Assembly (NCBI GenBank): GCA_020746105.1 | Contig: CM036617.1 | Coordinates: forward strand, 175,612,412 to 175,676,411 | Direction of reading: 5' to 3' | Origin: Trogon surrucura | Taxonomy: Eukaryota; Chordata; Aves; Trogoniformes; Trogonidae | DNA: 64,000 nucleotides | Part shown: one piece after another, positions 1-11,497 of the stretch | Layout: each line of letters starts with the position of its first letter | Numbering within the stretch: the first letter of the stretch is position 1 | Position numbers and translations under genes: made by a program | The notes under the pieces: model-generated | Seen by the model: the letters and a program-made list of their open reading frames with translations, nothing else | What the model was told of the DNA's origin: nothing | The model's database searches: none

Positions 1-950
1 CTAGTGTTAATTCTTTTTCATCAGTGTCTCCCTCACTGAAAAGTCCTTCCCTCATTCATTACATGCAGTATTGCTCATCAACTGAGTCTGGGAAAACAGA
101 TATTTGCCTTTGTCTTCCTAGAGATTTTGTATTGTTGATCATACCCTGTAAATTCCTTTTTTTATCTTCCAGATTTTTTTTTCCACTGGACAAATACTAC
201 TACTGCAAGTCTATATGCCCCAGAAAGTAATGTCTATTTTGGAGAGTCAACATACATTGCCTGCTGGGTCCTTTAACAATAGTTCTGTGGTAAGAGTTAT
301 TATGAAGCTATTGTTTCTAGTGCCCCTTGTAAATCTTTAGTATTATATCTGTTCCTTTCGTACCTCTCATATAAAAGTCTGTAATGAACAAAGAAATCTT
401 TATGATACCTAAGTTATGCAAGAATACTATTTAGGTCAGTATATTTCTCTGCTTCTTAGTTTTAGGTAGAAACAAAGACAGCTACAGTATCAGACATGCA
501 GTGTCCCTGCAGTCTCATTCTGTCCACGATCACGCTGTCATGATCCATTTAGATGTGTGGAGTTAAGCTCTCGGGATAAACTTTCAAATCCTGCCTTGTC
601 ACTCTTTTGTGTTTCCCATAGGAGAGCAAAAAGCAAAGCAACCTTATACCAAAATCATTCTTTATTACCTCATCTCTATCCCTCTAATCAGTCCTGTAAC
701 ACGCTTCAGAGTCTTTCCAGTCTCAGAATTTTCCTGACAGTGGCCCTGGACTTGGTTCCCTGCTCTCTGTGTAAGGGCTTGTACTGGTACAGGTGGGAAA
801 AGTAGGAGCTGTCTTGGGGAGAATGTCAACAGACAGGAGCTAGAGGAGTAGTAGTCCACTTCTCATCACCAATGTCCTGTACAATAACTCAGATATCTTA
901 TCACTGCTCAAGAAAATCCATGTGTGATGTGCTTTAAGATCAAATTTGCA
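1..950. other. AT-rich unique DNA, no gene seen
   Basis: I see no repeat, splice-flanked exon or coding-like frame here. The open frames are short, overlap on both strands and have no recognisable domain. A slightly more GC-rich stretch at about 700-850 gives frames on both strands, which suggests base composition rather than coding. Confidence 0.5.
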
Positions 951-954
951 TTTT

Positions 955-1340
955 TTCCAGACATAGGACTTTGGTGGCTCATGGTCATCTTGTGATCAAC
1001 TAATACTCTTAGGTTTTTATCCTCCTCTGTTTCCAAATGATAAGCTCTCAGGTTCTAGTAGAAACTATTACTAGTCCCCAAGTGTATGACCCCAAACTTT
1101 GTGCTATTGAATTACATTCTATTTCTGCTGTTTCTAGCCTCATCTATGTCAATTGGAATGCACTATAAATAATTCCATACGGAGACTGGATTTGCTTTTG
1201 TGCAATTCGTTTTCATCAAACACAAGAAAATACTTAGAAGTTTGTTTTGCATTACATATCAAAATTAATTTGATGGCACATTTGTTAACTTCTTTTATGG
1301 ATAATATCATTCCAAATTTTGCAAAGGTCTTAGAGGCACT
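955..1340. repeat. possible ancient interspersed repeat, heavily decayed
   Basis: The order of short blocks resembles a repeat common in bird genomes: 'ggtggctcat', 'cttgtgatcaac', 'cttaggttttta', then a pyrimidine-rich block and 'cctcatctatgtcaattgg'. In younger copies the matching blocks read like 'tggctcatattcagc', 'accaacacccccaggtcc' and 'cagcctgtccagg'. The match is by eye and very diverged. Family and strand are unresolved. It could instead be unique sequence with chance similarity. Confidence 0.3.
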
Positions 1341-3099
1341 ATAACTCTTAAAATTTGATACTCTTTCTTTGCATAACTGTGTTTAAGTCCTGCTGTATTT
1401 TCTGAAGGCATTACATATTTTTATTAGCTGCCATGGATATAAATACACAACAAAGTGACTGCATTCAGCTGTATTGTAGGGTGAACTGCTTATTAACAGA
1501 GTATTTGTTCTATAATTTGGAAGGTACCAATGTTTATGAATTCTGTCCATCGTGCTTTACTACTTGAAATGCTGACCTGAATACAACTCCTAGACATTGT
1601 ATTTTTGTTTATATATGTGTGAAAATGACCATAAATTCCTTACTCAGCCTAAACCAAATATGGAGAGGTAGCTTTCACTGTAGCTTATGTTGCAGTCAAA
1701 CCAGGGAATAATAAAGTACATAAAGTTCAGCACAGGCAAAAATTCTGAATTAAATTGTATTCTTCGGAACATTACTATGAGAGGGAAAAACACGATGGTT
1801 TGAAATATAAGATACCTTCAATGATAATTTAATTTCACCATCCTTACATATCATTACAAAATGTGGTAAGGCTGTATTATTCAACAGGAATGATAATCAA
1901 GGAACTGGGCTGAGAATAGAGATTTGCTTAAAATTTCTGATTTTCTGGTCTTCATCTAGTAATATTTACTGAAAGCTTGGTCCTGTCATAATTCATATTT
2001 TATGTTATCATCTTGAAAAGAAAGATGAATTTAACTATCCAGGTTTAAAAATAAAAAATTAAAAAATCTATCCCCTCCCCTCCGAAAACTCAATACTTCC
2101 ATAACACTTATCTATAGGGTTTTAAACCATAAAAAACATTCACATCTAATGCTCTAATTTATACACTGTTTTTCACTTGTTCTGCACATCTGTTCACCAA
2201 AACGCAGGCTGAAAGCCAGCTTCGTCTGATGCCATCATAAGCTTATTTAGAATAAGACAATAAAGATATTCCCATCCAAATTCATGCTGATATTACACTA
2301 ATTTTCATTTATTGTTACTGTATGAGTAAGAAGAATAAGGCATTCAGAAGAAAACAAAAGACATAACACAGGAAATAGATTTGCATTTCTCAGTTTCTGT
2401 TTGTGTCTGACTAATTGTTTATCAAACAAATTAATTTTTCATTCAGGTGAGATAACTCACCATACTTAGGCTGACGCCTGTGCTCTGTTGCTTTCCCTGT
2501 TCTTGCAGTTGTGGCCTGAAATCTGATTTCTGATGCAGTATCTAGAGATCTTCTTTGGCCTGAACCTACACAGTTCCTTTTGCTTGAACTGGAAATGAAC
2601 CGTATAGTAAAAGTGGAGAACCAGGCTGTCCCAGAGGCTCTCCCAGCTGTAAGATCGATCAAAATGTGCACAGATGAGGTACTTCAGTAGAAACTGTTCA
2701 TGTGGGCTTTGGAATGATCACTTAGGTGTTTTGCATGTAGTCTAAGACAGTCAGTCACAGCATCGTGCATGTCTGTGAGTGGGCAGGTGGGACCACTGGC
2801 CAGGTGGCTACGAGAATTTAAGAAACCAGAGGTTCAAGGGTTCTCATTCCATTCAGCTTAAGAAAATTTTGTAAATGCCCTTGAATGTGCCATGTGTCCA
2901 TGGACAGTGACCCACCACCCTGCTCACAAAACTCAAATTTGTGCTTGAGCATCACCTTTATGCAAAAGACCTCATTAAACTGGGATACTTTCATTTTGGT
3001 TTTAACACTCTCCTGGAATATCTGTGTAGTAAGGCTGGTACAGCTAACTGGCATCTCCCAACCAGTTTTAAGAATACTTGTCCTTGCTTCCAATGTATT
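1341..3099. other. AT-rich unique DNA, one weak exon candidate
   Basis: No repeat is recognised. The only point of note is a 56-codon open stretch at 2520-2690 on the plus strand, listed separately. The frames around 2818-3112 overlap on both strands and show no domain. Confidence 0.5.
2520..2690 (+). other. weak candidate exon or old coding fragment
   Basis: A plus-strand frame is open for 56 codons between stops at 2517-2519 and 2688-2690. It begins NLISDAVSRD and includes FLLLELEMN. A possible acceptor (TGATGCAG) ends at 2538, and a good donor match (GCT|GTAAGA) falls after 2648, giving a possible 110-bp exon. The composition is protein-like, but I do not recognise the peptide. Open stretches of this length arise by chance in 64 kb, so this is only a lead. 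A fragment of an old transposable element is equally possible. Confidence 0.15.
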
Positions 3100-3893
3100 T
3101 GTCACGGGTTAAGGCTGGGCCGGCCACTAATGCGGACAGATACTCTCTAACCTCCTCTTCCCCTCCCCTAAACGGGAAGAGAAAAGGGAATGAGACAGAG
3201 AGACTTATGGGTTAGAGAAGAAAAACTAGATCAGCTTTAATGAAAATGATGGAAATAATGGTGAAAAGATAAAAGTGAAGAACTATATACAACTATAGGT
3301 AGTAGCCCAATATCAAACCCGACTCCCTCCCCCGATAGCAATCCCCACTGGTGCTGCAGAGCAGGAGGCACTGGGGAAGCCCCAGGTTCAGAGGCAGCGG
3401 GAGCTGGATACAGGGAGCTGGATTTGGGAACTCAGGATCCGGATCAAAATCAGGAGGTCAGATGGAATCCTCTCTGGCCACCGACCATTGCAGCAAAGGG
3501 AGAAAAGAAGGGACGAAGCTCTCGTGATCACTCAATTTATACTAAATATGACGTATATGGGATGGAATACTCCTGTTGGTCACCTGTCCTGTCTGTTACC
3601 TCCCGGAGGTGCCACCTTTTACTTCCTTGTGACCCCCTCTTACTACCCAGCACCCCCAGCGTGGCACACAAGAGCCAGCAGTGGCCTTGGTCACTATGGG
3701 AATAAGTATCAGCAAGAGCCTTTCTGCATCCCAGTCCCAGGCAGTAACTGTAACATCAGGTGTTATCACTGCCAGTAGCACACAGTCTGCAAAAACATGC
3801 TGCTGACTTCAGAACGTGCAGCCTTTTAGAAGACACTGAACCGAAGAGGAGAAATCACTAAACAGGACTGGGTTTTTAGCTAAACCCAGGACA
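3100..3893 (-). mobile_element. solo LTR, ERVL-type endogenous retrovirus (794 bp)
   Basis: The plus strand starts TGTCACGGGTT and ends AACCCAGGACA, so it has the TG...CA ends of an LTR. It lies between GTATT (3095-3099) and ATATT (3894-3898), a probable 5-bp target-site duplication with one position changed. Five-base duplications fit ERVL. The element reads on the minus strand: an ATTAAA-type polyadenylation signal lies near 3236-3241, and a TATA-like box lies near 3537-3545. The ends resemble the LTR at 41815-42999. No internal retroviral sequence flanks it, so it is a recombined solo LTR. The changed duplication suggests moderate age. Confidence 0.85.
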
Positions 3894-5988
3894 ATATTAC
3901 AGAGTCAAACAGGCATAGCCACAAATAGTTAATGTAGATTTTGAAAGGAAACTGAGGCTACACTAACCTTGTGACCTGGTTCTGGACTGGGCTATTTACA
4001 AGCTACTATTGCCTAGATATCTTAGACTGGTATGTCTATATTAAGCTTCTTTAGGGGGGTGGTTATTTTGGGTTTTGTGGGTTTGTTTTTTTTTTTGGTT
4101 TTGGGGTTTTTTTTTAATCTAAACACAATTAAGATGATTCAGCAAAGATTCCAGCAGTTTTAGAGTGTATATACCATGGCTAAGTAATCAGCAAATACCA
4201 CTTTCTGCAATTTTACCTAAGAACATATCTGAAATAAGCTTTCTCTGTCCTAGTTTTATTTCTGACTTTGTCAGTTAGAAAGTAGCATTTCTTTCTCTGT
4301 TTAAATTACTGCTTTTGTGATCATGGCAGATTTGTTCCCAAGAAAATAACAAAAATTCTAGGAAAGGCCTCTGAGAAGGAACTTAGCCATTCTTTTCTGT
4401 TAGGACTAGTTTCAGGAATACCTCTTTGTGAAGTCATCTGAGTTTATATGGTGCTGAGGATGGTGTCAGCAGCCGTTAGGAGTGATCCAGTGTAAATAAA
4501 GCTAAGTTTCATATTGTGACATAATTATGCCAGAGATTTAAAATTAAATACTTGATTTCATACTACCAACAATGAACCATAATAACCCTCTATCAACTTA
4601 CTTCTAAAATGAAATGTTTTGTTAGATTTTACAACCAGCATAAGTCAACATTGTTATTAAGTAGCTCCTTCATTTGCTGTAAGTTGGTAATGGTTTCTAA
4701 CTGCTTTTTAAGGGATGTAGATGATTTGTTAGTATTATCTGTACAGTTGAAGTTATACATTTAATTTCCCCAAGTTCCAAATCTAATATAGCTACCACTA
4801 AAAATAATAGTTTAATATATTGTTTATTTATGTCTGGAAAGGGTGCAAACAGAAAAATCTACATCAGGGAGAAGAATATATGTAGGGCTTGCAGCCAGCC
4901 AAGCTCTGGAAAATCAGATTATTTTAATTTTTTTGTGACATTTCAAAGAGTCCTTAAACTTTGCCTGACCCATGATTTCACGCAGTTTTGAAAAGAAAAA
5001 AAAGTAAAAGGGAGGTTGCTACTACACATGTACACTGACTTGCTAATACAGTAATCTTTCACTATTACATAATTTGGGAGATAGCTCTGTGACAGCCAGC
5101 CAAAATAGGAAGCAATTAGTTTGATAAGTAGCAAAACTATGTCTTTTAAAGCATCTTCTTATGTATTGCCAAGATACTGTTTCTGGACAAGAGTTTAATA
5201 ATTACCTCATCTGTTGTTTTAATTTAATTAAAGTTGTCAATGGAAAATATTGTAAATGAGTATAAATATTTCCACTATAGGACATACTGCAGGAGAAGTT
5301 TTGTTGTTACAGTAACATACATCTCACTGTAAGCAACATTTCCAATTACATTACTGCTTGTTAATATTCTGTCTCTTTATTCTGTATCATCTTGGTGTAA
5401 TTTTAGAGTGAGCAGGTACAGACAGGTAATAAAAGGAAATCCATTCTTGTTCAATTGCTCCTCCTTAGGTTGGAACACCTAACAGTTAAATTCATCATAA
5501 TGTGTTTTCAGCTTTCAGTGATGTTCAATAAAGCTAAAAGTACTTAAATATTCATCATACATACTCCACAAATTTTAGCTCTGTACTTTTCTATTGGAAA
5601 TCGTATTTTTTTCATTCTTCAGTCCTAAGCAAAAAAAAAAATAGCTCCCTTTTCTTTTTTTTTAGTTGTTTTTTGTTGGTATATGTTTGTGTATGTTACT
5701 CATGTGGTTATCTGTTTATTTACAGTAGAGTCTTGGGACAAGTAAACCTTTTACCAGATGCCAGTTCAAGTCTCTTAATCTTACTCTGTTGTAAAGGGCG
5801 ACCAGTGCTCAGTCTAAAAAGAGAACATAAATATACCTTTCACTCAAGTTAAATTTAATATAAATACAAGAGAAGCTTCCAAAAGGAGGTAAGAACAAAA
5901 ATATACAACTTTTCTATTATCTACCAATAAATATTCTATGGAATGTATGTGACTTCTTCAATTCTTTCTAATATAGTTGGGAATACGG
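3894..5988. other. AT-rich unique DNA with a G/T-rich run
   Basis: No gene or repeat family is recognised. At about 4054-4118 there is a G/T-rich low-complexity run with several G triplets and long T runs. The rest is ordinary AT-rich sequence with homopolymer runs, for example A-rich at about 5630. Confidence 0.5.
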
Positions 5989-6034
5989 TACAATACCATA
6001 CAGCACAATACAGTACAATACAGTACAATACAAT
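5989..6034. repeat. 10-bp tandem repeat, about 4.5 copies
   Basis: Units of about ten bases (ACAGTACAAT and close variants) are repeated in tandem. Two adjacent units are identical and the outer ones carry changes. This is a short minisatellite, and it produces the Tyr/Cys/Val-rich frame on the minus strand here, which is not a gene. Confidence 0.8.
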
Positions 6035-6792
6035 AGGGAAATTGTCTAATCAAATACAAGGTGCCTAACAAGTAGGCACTGAAGTACTTTACTACCAAGA
6101 CCTTGTGACTAAGTGTGCCTTCAGTTCTTACCTGATATCTTAGCAGAGCCTTTACAAAGAAAGCAGAAGAGCACTTACCTGATGGGCCACTGTGAAGTAA
6201 ACAACACTGAAGATTAAGGTACTTAAGTCCTATGGGCATGACTGGACTAGACTTTATTGCATGATGCAGAGATTTCTTTGCTAGAACAAAACCCAAGATG
6301 TTTATGTCATTAGCCATGCTCAAGTGAAACATTACATTTTTGGAACTCCATCTGTATTTTTGTTTGGCAGCTACATTATACTACCAAACTAAAATAGTCC
6401 CTTAGGTAGAAAAACACTTCTGCTTAAGTGGTTTTTTATTTTTTTTTATTTTATATACATGTATATATATGTAAAAAATACTTTTTTTCAGGTTATAGAA
6501 TTGCTCTTCAGACAGTGCAAAGAGCAACTGATGGTCAGACTACTTAAGAACAGGTATCATGAAGTCTAGTCTATCAATTCAGTGACCATCAATACAATTC
6601 AGTGACTATTTCACTTATTAGAAAAAGTAGACTGTTTCTGAGACACATCTTAAAATGATAATACTTACACTAACAGACTACTTAACAAGGAATAATGAAA
6701 TGCAGTGCTGTCCATTGGGGGTGACAGTGCACTGTGAACTGTGATCTTTTAATATCAGGCTGATGCTGGTTGATACTCATATGGTGCACTTT
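6035..6792. other. AT-rich unique DNA, nothing recognised
   Basis: No repeat or gene is seen. An imperfect direct repeat of 'aattcagtgac' occurs at about 6576 and 6597, probably a small local duplication. Confidence 0.5.
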
Positions 6793-6873
6793 TGGATAGT
6801 CCTGTGAGAAGCAGGGAGTTGGATTCGATAATTCTTATTGGATCCCTCCAGCTTGAGATTTTCTGTGGCTCCA
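6793..6873 (+). mobile_element. CR1 LINE 3' end, decayed fragment
   Basis: The order of blocks is that of the CR1 3' tail: 'gatagtcctgtgagaagcag', then 'ggagttggattcgataat', 'ggatccctccagctt' and 'attttctgtggct'. The terminal octamer repeat is eroded. Only the last 80 bases or so remain, as is usual for 5'-truncated CR1 copies. It is old judging by its divergence. Confidence 0.55.
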
Positions 6874-7855
6874 GGATGTATGCTGTTAACAAAGGTATGA
6901 AAGCATAAATGGTGTGTAAAAGAGAGATATAATAATTCTATGAAGAACTATAAACTATGAAGAAATAGGATCTTATCTGCCAGTCTGATGGAAGAAATCA
7001 TCAACTGTGTTATTTGATAACTACGTGGATTTAGTTCTTGTACCATAGTGGGAAAGGAAAAAAACAACAAACAAAAAATAAAACAGGGAGATGAGAGGAA
7101 TATTTTAAATGCAATACATTAAATCTACACTTGAAAGTAGATGTTATCTCAATAGCGGAATTTGTATTGGGCCTTATTTGCCTATATAAAGCCATGTAAA
7201 AATTCCTCAGATACAAATATGACCTGAAAGAAAAATCATTCAAGATGATAAAAGAAAGTCTCTTCAGCCCCACACCAACCTGGTCCCACGGTGGTTGCAG
7301 AAGCAGTTCTATGGCCAACAGTGCAGCAAACTCACCAGGCAGTTTTTAAATAAGCCAAGAAATGAGAACTGCTTTTTGAAAAATATAAAAGGCTTACAAG
7401 AATTTATGAACTGGAAAGCCTATTTCTTGTAATAATTAACAGTGCATCACCATTTAAATCTTGATCTCTCACAGGTGCTTGTGCCATATGTCGGGTGTTA
7501 AAAGACTGAATAACTTTCTGCGTGTAGGAAAAGGTGCTGCAATGACATGGCAGTCAACTGGGATATGAGCAGGGAAGATGCTTATAACAGTCAAGGAAAA
7601 TTTTATAAAGGCCTATGTAAAGCCAACACCAACAGAAAACTTCCCCAAAGAGAGGCTGAAGATTAATGAGAGATTACTGTATAATTTTTGGAAAGATATT
7701 TTAATAGAAAAAGTAAAGCAATAACAAATCTAAAATTACAGAAACAAGGAACCTCTGTAAGAATAACAGAGTTATGGCCAACCAGTGACTATGGACATGG
7801 CTGGAGAGCAAAATTCAGGAGGGTCTATTTTTTTTTCTTTTTGTGTGTGTTAAAA

Positions 7856-7985
7856 TGATCTTGCTTAGATGTGGTGTTGGGTGATATGGTTTAGGGGTGA
7901 ACTTGTAGTGTAGGGTTAACGGTTGGACTCGGTGATCCCAAGCGTCTTTTCCAACCTGAATTGTTCTATGATTCTATGATTCTAT
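7856..7985 (+). mobile_element. CR1 LINE 3' end
   Basis: The copy begins 'tgatcttgcttagatgtgg', continues 'ggttggactcggtgatccc' and 'tcttttccaacctgaa', and ends in two to three copies of the octamer 'ttctatga'. The 5' block 'gcttagatgtggtgttggg' and the phrase 'tcttttccaacct' point to a CR1-J or CR1-Y-like subfamily, different from the other copies here. The copy is 5'-truncated to about 130 bp, and no coding part remains. Confidence 0.92.
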
Positions 7986-9845
7986 TCCTTCCGTAAAAGA
8001 ACTAATTAAAATCTGTAAATTCTCTCTCTCATCGTCCCTAAAGTTATAAAGTTATGACATATGGGGAAGATAAAATTGATAAATACTTAAAAGGTCACCG
8101 ATAAGAAAAATAAAATAAGTCACCAAGCAAATTCTGTATTATTTGTCAAAGGATAAAACATTTCATTGGATTCGTACATGCAACATGTATGATTTTATGA
8201 GTGTCTATCAAATTTGAGCGTGAAGAGATCATGAGCACTTTTGGAAGCCTAGCGACAACATAGAATGTTCAACAGAGATTCTAAACAGTGGGCATCCAGC
8301 ACCGGTGTGTGGAATTTAAAGCTGTAGGTTTGTGTCACTCAAGAAGAAAACTGTCACTCCATTTTTTTATCTTACTAACAGAGAGGTTTGTTTGCTTTTT
8401 GTTTTTAGAAAAAGTCACTATATTTAAAAATATATTGATTAGTAAAGTAACTTTTCTTGTTTTGAAAATATAACAATGAACTCAATATTCGGGAAAGTTT
8501 AACAGTTGATTAAGGCTTAATAATATCATGATTTTTTTTATATTGTAAAATTATGTTATTTTTACCCAAATAGCATAAGGAAGTATCCTCAAATTGTGAG
8601 TTTAGTTGTTAATTAAGGAAGTATAAATAAATATCTTTACTAAACAGCAGACGTAGATTACAATATTTAGATCTTGATTAATGCCTTTTCAATGAAAATT
8701 TGTAACATAAATCCTCGCAGATTGTGGCTTTATTAGTAAAGCACGTGAAGCATTCTGTGAACTCCTTTTCATGTGAAAAAAAAAACAAAACAGCACATCT
8801 CATTCAAGAAAATAAATTTTCACACTGAGAAAAGCAAACAAAACACAGTGACACTGCTACCTATGGAGTGAGGAATCACATGCCAGTCTCTCATTTTTAT
8901 ATCAAAATGAACGTATCAGCTACCCTGTGTATCACTCTAATTCTATGAAGCTACTGCAAAAACTGAATGAATTCCTTAGCAGCTGAAATTTTCTTAGGTG
9001 TTTCTTTTATTCTTTTCATCATTTATCTGAAATTGTTTTATGTCAGCAGCCAACAGAAAAGAGAATGATGAGTTTGCCAATTATTCTTCTGTGGAGAAAA
9101 AGAGTTCTTATCTGAGTACAGGAAATGTTATACTGGTAAAGTGTGATGAGTTTGAGGTACACAACAGAGTTTTTTCTTAATTCATCAAGCATAAAGAGAA
9201 GACATGTTTTACTGACTGCTGGTTGACTGCTCTGTGGTTTTCCCTGTGAAACAAAGACTATATATAACAAAAATTACAAGAGTGGTTTAGGCTGTAATTC
9301 TGAAGATCCAAGAATGGTGGCAAAATTCTGTTCTTGGAAGAACGTGACAGAATAGTAGGTGCAGAAATGCACTCTAACTGCACCTGTCATTGCAAAGATG
9401 AATTTCTTTTCTTCAGGAATTCTCTGGTTCAAATTTCTCTGAATGAGCGTACACAGCACTTCAGGAGATACAGTGGGATACCACGTAGGTTTTGCAAAGT
9501 CACAGACTGCATTAAGAGGTCCTACTTAGAACCTGGTTAATAACATTTCAATACAATTTCCCTTCCTTTCCCTTACTTTTCCTACAAAAGTCAGTTAAAC
9601 AGAAAATTAATAAATCAGGCATCCCATGGAACTTGTGGTTTAATGAATTTACGTAAAATACTTTTCTGAATCTGTTCAGTTCATCTCCATTTGGTCTGTA
9701 TTTATTTATTTTTGACCAGATAGATTAAACATCAAGAATTGGATTCAAAATTATTAATTACCACTGATATTAATCATGGTTGTACCGGAATTTTATGTTA
9801 GTCGATATTTCTAAAACTATGTTATCATTCAAATATTTAAACAAT
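7986..9845. other. AT-rich unique DNA, nothing recognised
   Basis: No gene, RNA or repeat family is seen. The open frames at 9043-9540 lie on both strands and have no domain or splice-site support. Confidence 0.5.
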
Positions 9846-10018
9846 ATGATAGAATGGCCTAGGCTGGAAAGGATCTTAGAGATCATTTTGATCCAACTTC
9901 CCTGTCGTGGGCAGGGACGCCACCTCTTGACTAGGTCAGGCAACACGTGAGGACCGAGCGAGAATTGAACCCGTGACCTTCGGCGTATCAAGCACCATGC
10001 TCAACCCACTGAGCTAAA
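9846..10018 (-). mobile_element. tRNA-Ile/CR1 SINE, TguSINE1-like, 5'-truncated
   Basis: Read on the minus strand, the first 70 or so bases are a tRNA-Ile-like head. Box A is TAGCTCAGTGG (10016-10006). The anticodon arm reads GGTGCTTGATACGCC and contains GAT. Box B is GGTTCAATTCT (9971-9961). After the acceptor strand TCGGTCC the sequence switches to a CR1-X-like tail ('gcctgacctagtcaagagg' to 'ccattctatca'). This head-tail order is that of the SINE described from passerine birds, which borrows CR1 reverse transcriptase through its tail. The first seven tRNA positions are missing. The anticodon arm and T stem carry changes, so it is not a working tRNA gene. Confidence 0.85.
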
Positions 10019-10085
10019 CTTGCAATTCTAAAGCCATCATTTAGAATTGTCTTGCAATTTTAAATGATTGCTTTAGAATTGCAAG
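10019..10085. repeat. 67-bp near-perfect palindrome at the SINE 5' junction
   Basis: The left arm 10019-10049 and the right arm 10055-10085 are inverted copies 31 bases long, with two mismatches and a 5-base centre (10050-10054). The left arm begins CTTGCAATTCTAAAGC and the right arm ends GCTTTAGAATTGCAAG. The palindrome starts exactly where the tRNA-like head of the SINE stops. Its arms are not tRNA or CR1 sequence. A fold-back copying event during SINE insertion would explain it; a pre-existing palindromic target would too. Confidence 0.9.
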
Positions 10086-10926
10086 ACTGTTTTCATTTGT
10101 AAAATTTAATACAATTGAATTATTCTTTTGAACTCTGAACACATATTTTACATATATATATGCTGATAAACCCCTTTCACCATCAATAATTTCTTTATAT
10201 AATTAAGGACCACACATAACCGTAATTAAAGTATTGGTTTATAAAACTGGCCACATAACTGAGAATAGCATTAATAATAAATAGTTTGCAGAGTTGTTTA
10301 AAACCAAATATCTTGTCCCTCACCACAGCATGGCTAAGAATCAAAATAGCAAAAAAAAAATGCCCTGCATTAAACTTATTTAAACCATGTACTGTTGGCC
10401 AAAGTTCCCTCAGAGGAAGGAATGTGTGTTATAATGGTGTTTTCAGTTTCACTGGACACAGAAGCTTTACGTAGTGTTATGTGGTTACCCTACATTTTAC
10501 AGTTAGCTGTGCCGGCAGCACTGCATTGCAGAATTAAGATACTCGTCCTTGAGCTCTTTTCTAAACAAGTACATAACTGTTACTTGCTAATAATCAAAAG
10601 AGACCATGACCAGCCAGGTATAGCTCATGTTGGGAGTTTGCTCGTGAGAATGGACAGATAAGATGCTTCTTGTACACAAGATGTGCATGGGAGTGAATGG
10701 GAGAGTGTGATCAAAACAGATCTGTTCTCCCTGTGTGATAAGAGAGTGATTGAAGGAGTACATGAGCCAATAACAATCCTGACTTCATAGTCTGGTCTCC
10801 TGTTTCTAACCCATAGATACTGTTTCTTGCTCATAACCTTTGTCTTAGCTTCTCTCAAGAACTGAGTCCGTGCCTTTCAGCCCGCTGCACTATTGAGTGG
10901 ATAAAATGCTAAATATTAATCTGACA
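10086..10926. other. AT-rich unique DNA, nothing recognised
   Basis: No feature is seen. The two overlapping plus-strand frames at 10286-10661 and the minus-strand frame at 10625-10858 show no domain and lack credible splice sites. Confidence 0.5.
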
Positions 10927-11263
10927 GGCCTTCCACTACCTGAAGGGGGCATAAAGGAAAGTTGGTGAGGGACTGTTTACAAGGGCATGTAGCAGCAGAA
11001 TGAGGGGCAACAGTTTTAAACTAGAGCAAGGTAGATTTAAACTAGATATCAGGAAGACTTTCTTTCCTACGAGGGTTGTGAAACCCTGGAACAGGTTGCC
11101 CAGAAAGGCGGTGGAGGCCCCATCATTCAAGGTCAGGCTTCATGGGGCTCTTAGCTACCTGGTCTAGTTAAAGGTGTCACTATTCACTGCAGGGCGGTTG
11201 AACTAGATGAATTTTAAAGGTCCCTTCCAGCCCAACACATTCTATGATTCCATGATTCTATAA
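10927..11263 (+). mobile_element. CR1 LINE 3' fragment (about 340 bp)
   Basis: The copy covers the C-terminal end of the CR1 reverse transcriptase ORF and the 3' tail. Diagnostic blocks are 'ggcctccactacctgaaggg'-like at the start, 'gaggggcaacagttttaaac', 'ttgtgaaaccctggaacagg', 'ggttgaactagatga', 'ggtcccttccagccc' and an end of 'attctatgattc' units. The reading frame is disrupted, and the copy is 5'-truncated. It is the first half of a divergently placed CR1 pair with the copy at 11377. Confidence 0.95.
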
Positions 11264-11376
11264 TTGTCTTCATCAATAGGGGCAAATATATTAGTAGCCC
11301 CAGCAGACAAAGTGCTGGACACATGGTGTGTAAAGATAACTTTTCTACTAATATCCCTGTAAACAGAATTTTATTA

Positions 11377-11497
11377 ATCATAGGATCATAGAATCATAGA
11401 ATATTAGGAGTTGGAAGGGAACTCTAGAGATCATCTAGTCCAACCTCTCCACCAGAGCAGGATCTTCTAGGGCAGGCCACACGGGAACATGTCCCGT
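11377..11497 (-). mobile_element. CR1 LINE 3' end
   Basis: Read on the minus strand this ends in ATGATTCTATGATCC-type octamers. The plus strand shows 'aatcatagaatattaggag', 'ttggaagggaactc', 'gatcatctagtccaacct' and 'agcaggatcttctagggcag'. It is truncated to about 120 bp. It faces the CR1 copy at 10927-11263 tail to tail across 113 bp, which forms an imperfect inverted pair. Confidence 0.92.

Noticed and set aside
5958-6332. A 124-codon minus-strand frame
   Set aside because: Its end runs through a decamer tandem repeat and there is no domain or splice support.
9846-10018. A functional tRNA-Ile gene on the minus strand
   Set aside because: The acceptor 5' strand is missing, the T stem is degraded, and the head runs straight into a CR1 tail, so it is a SINE.
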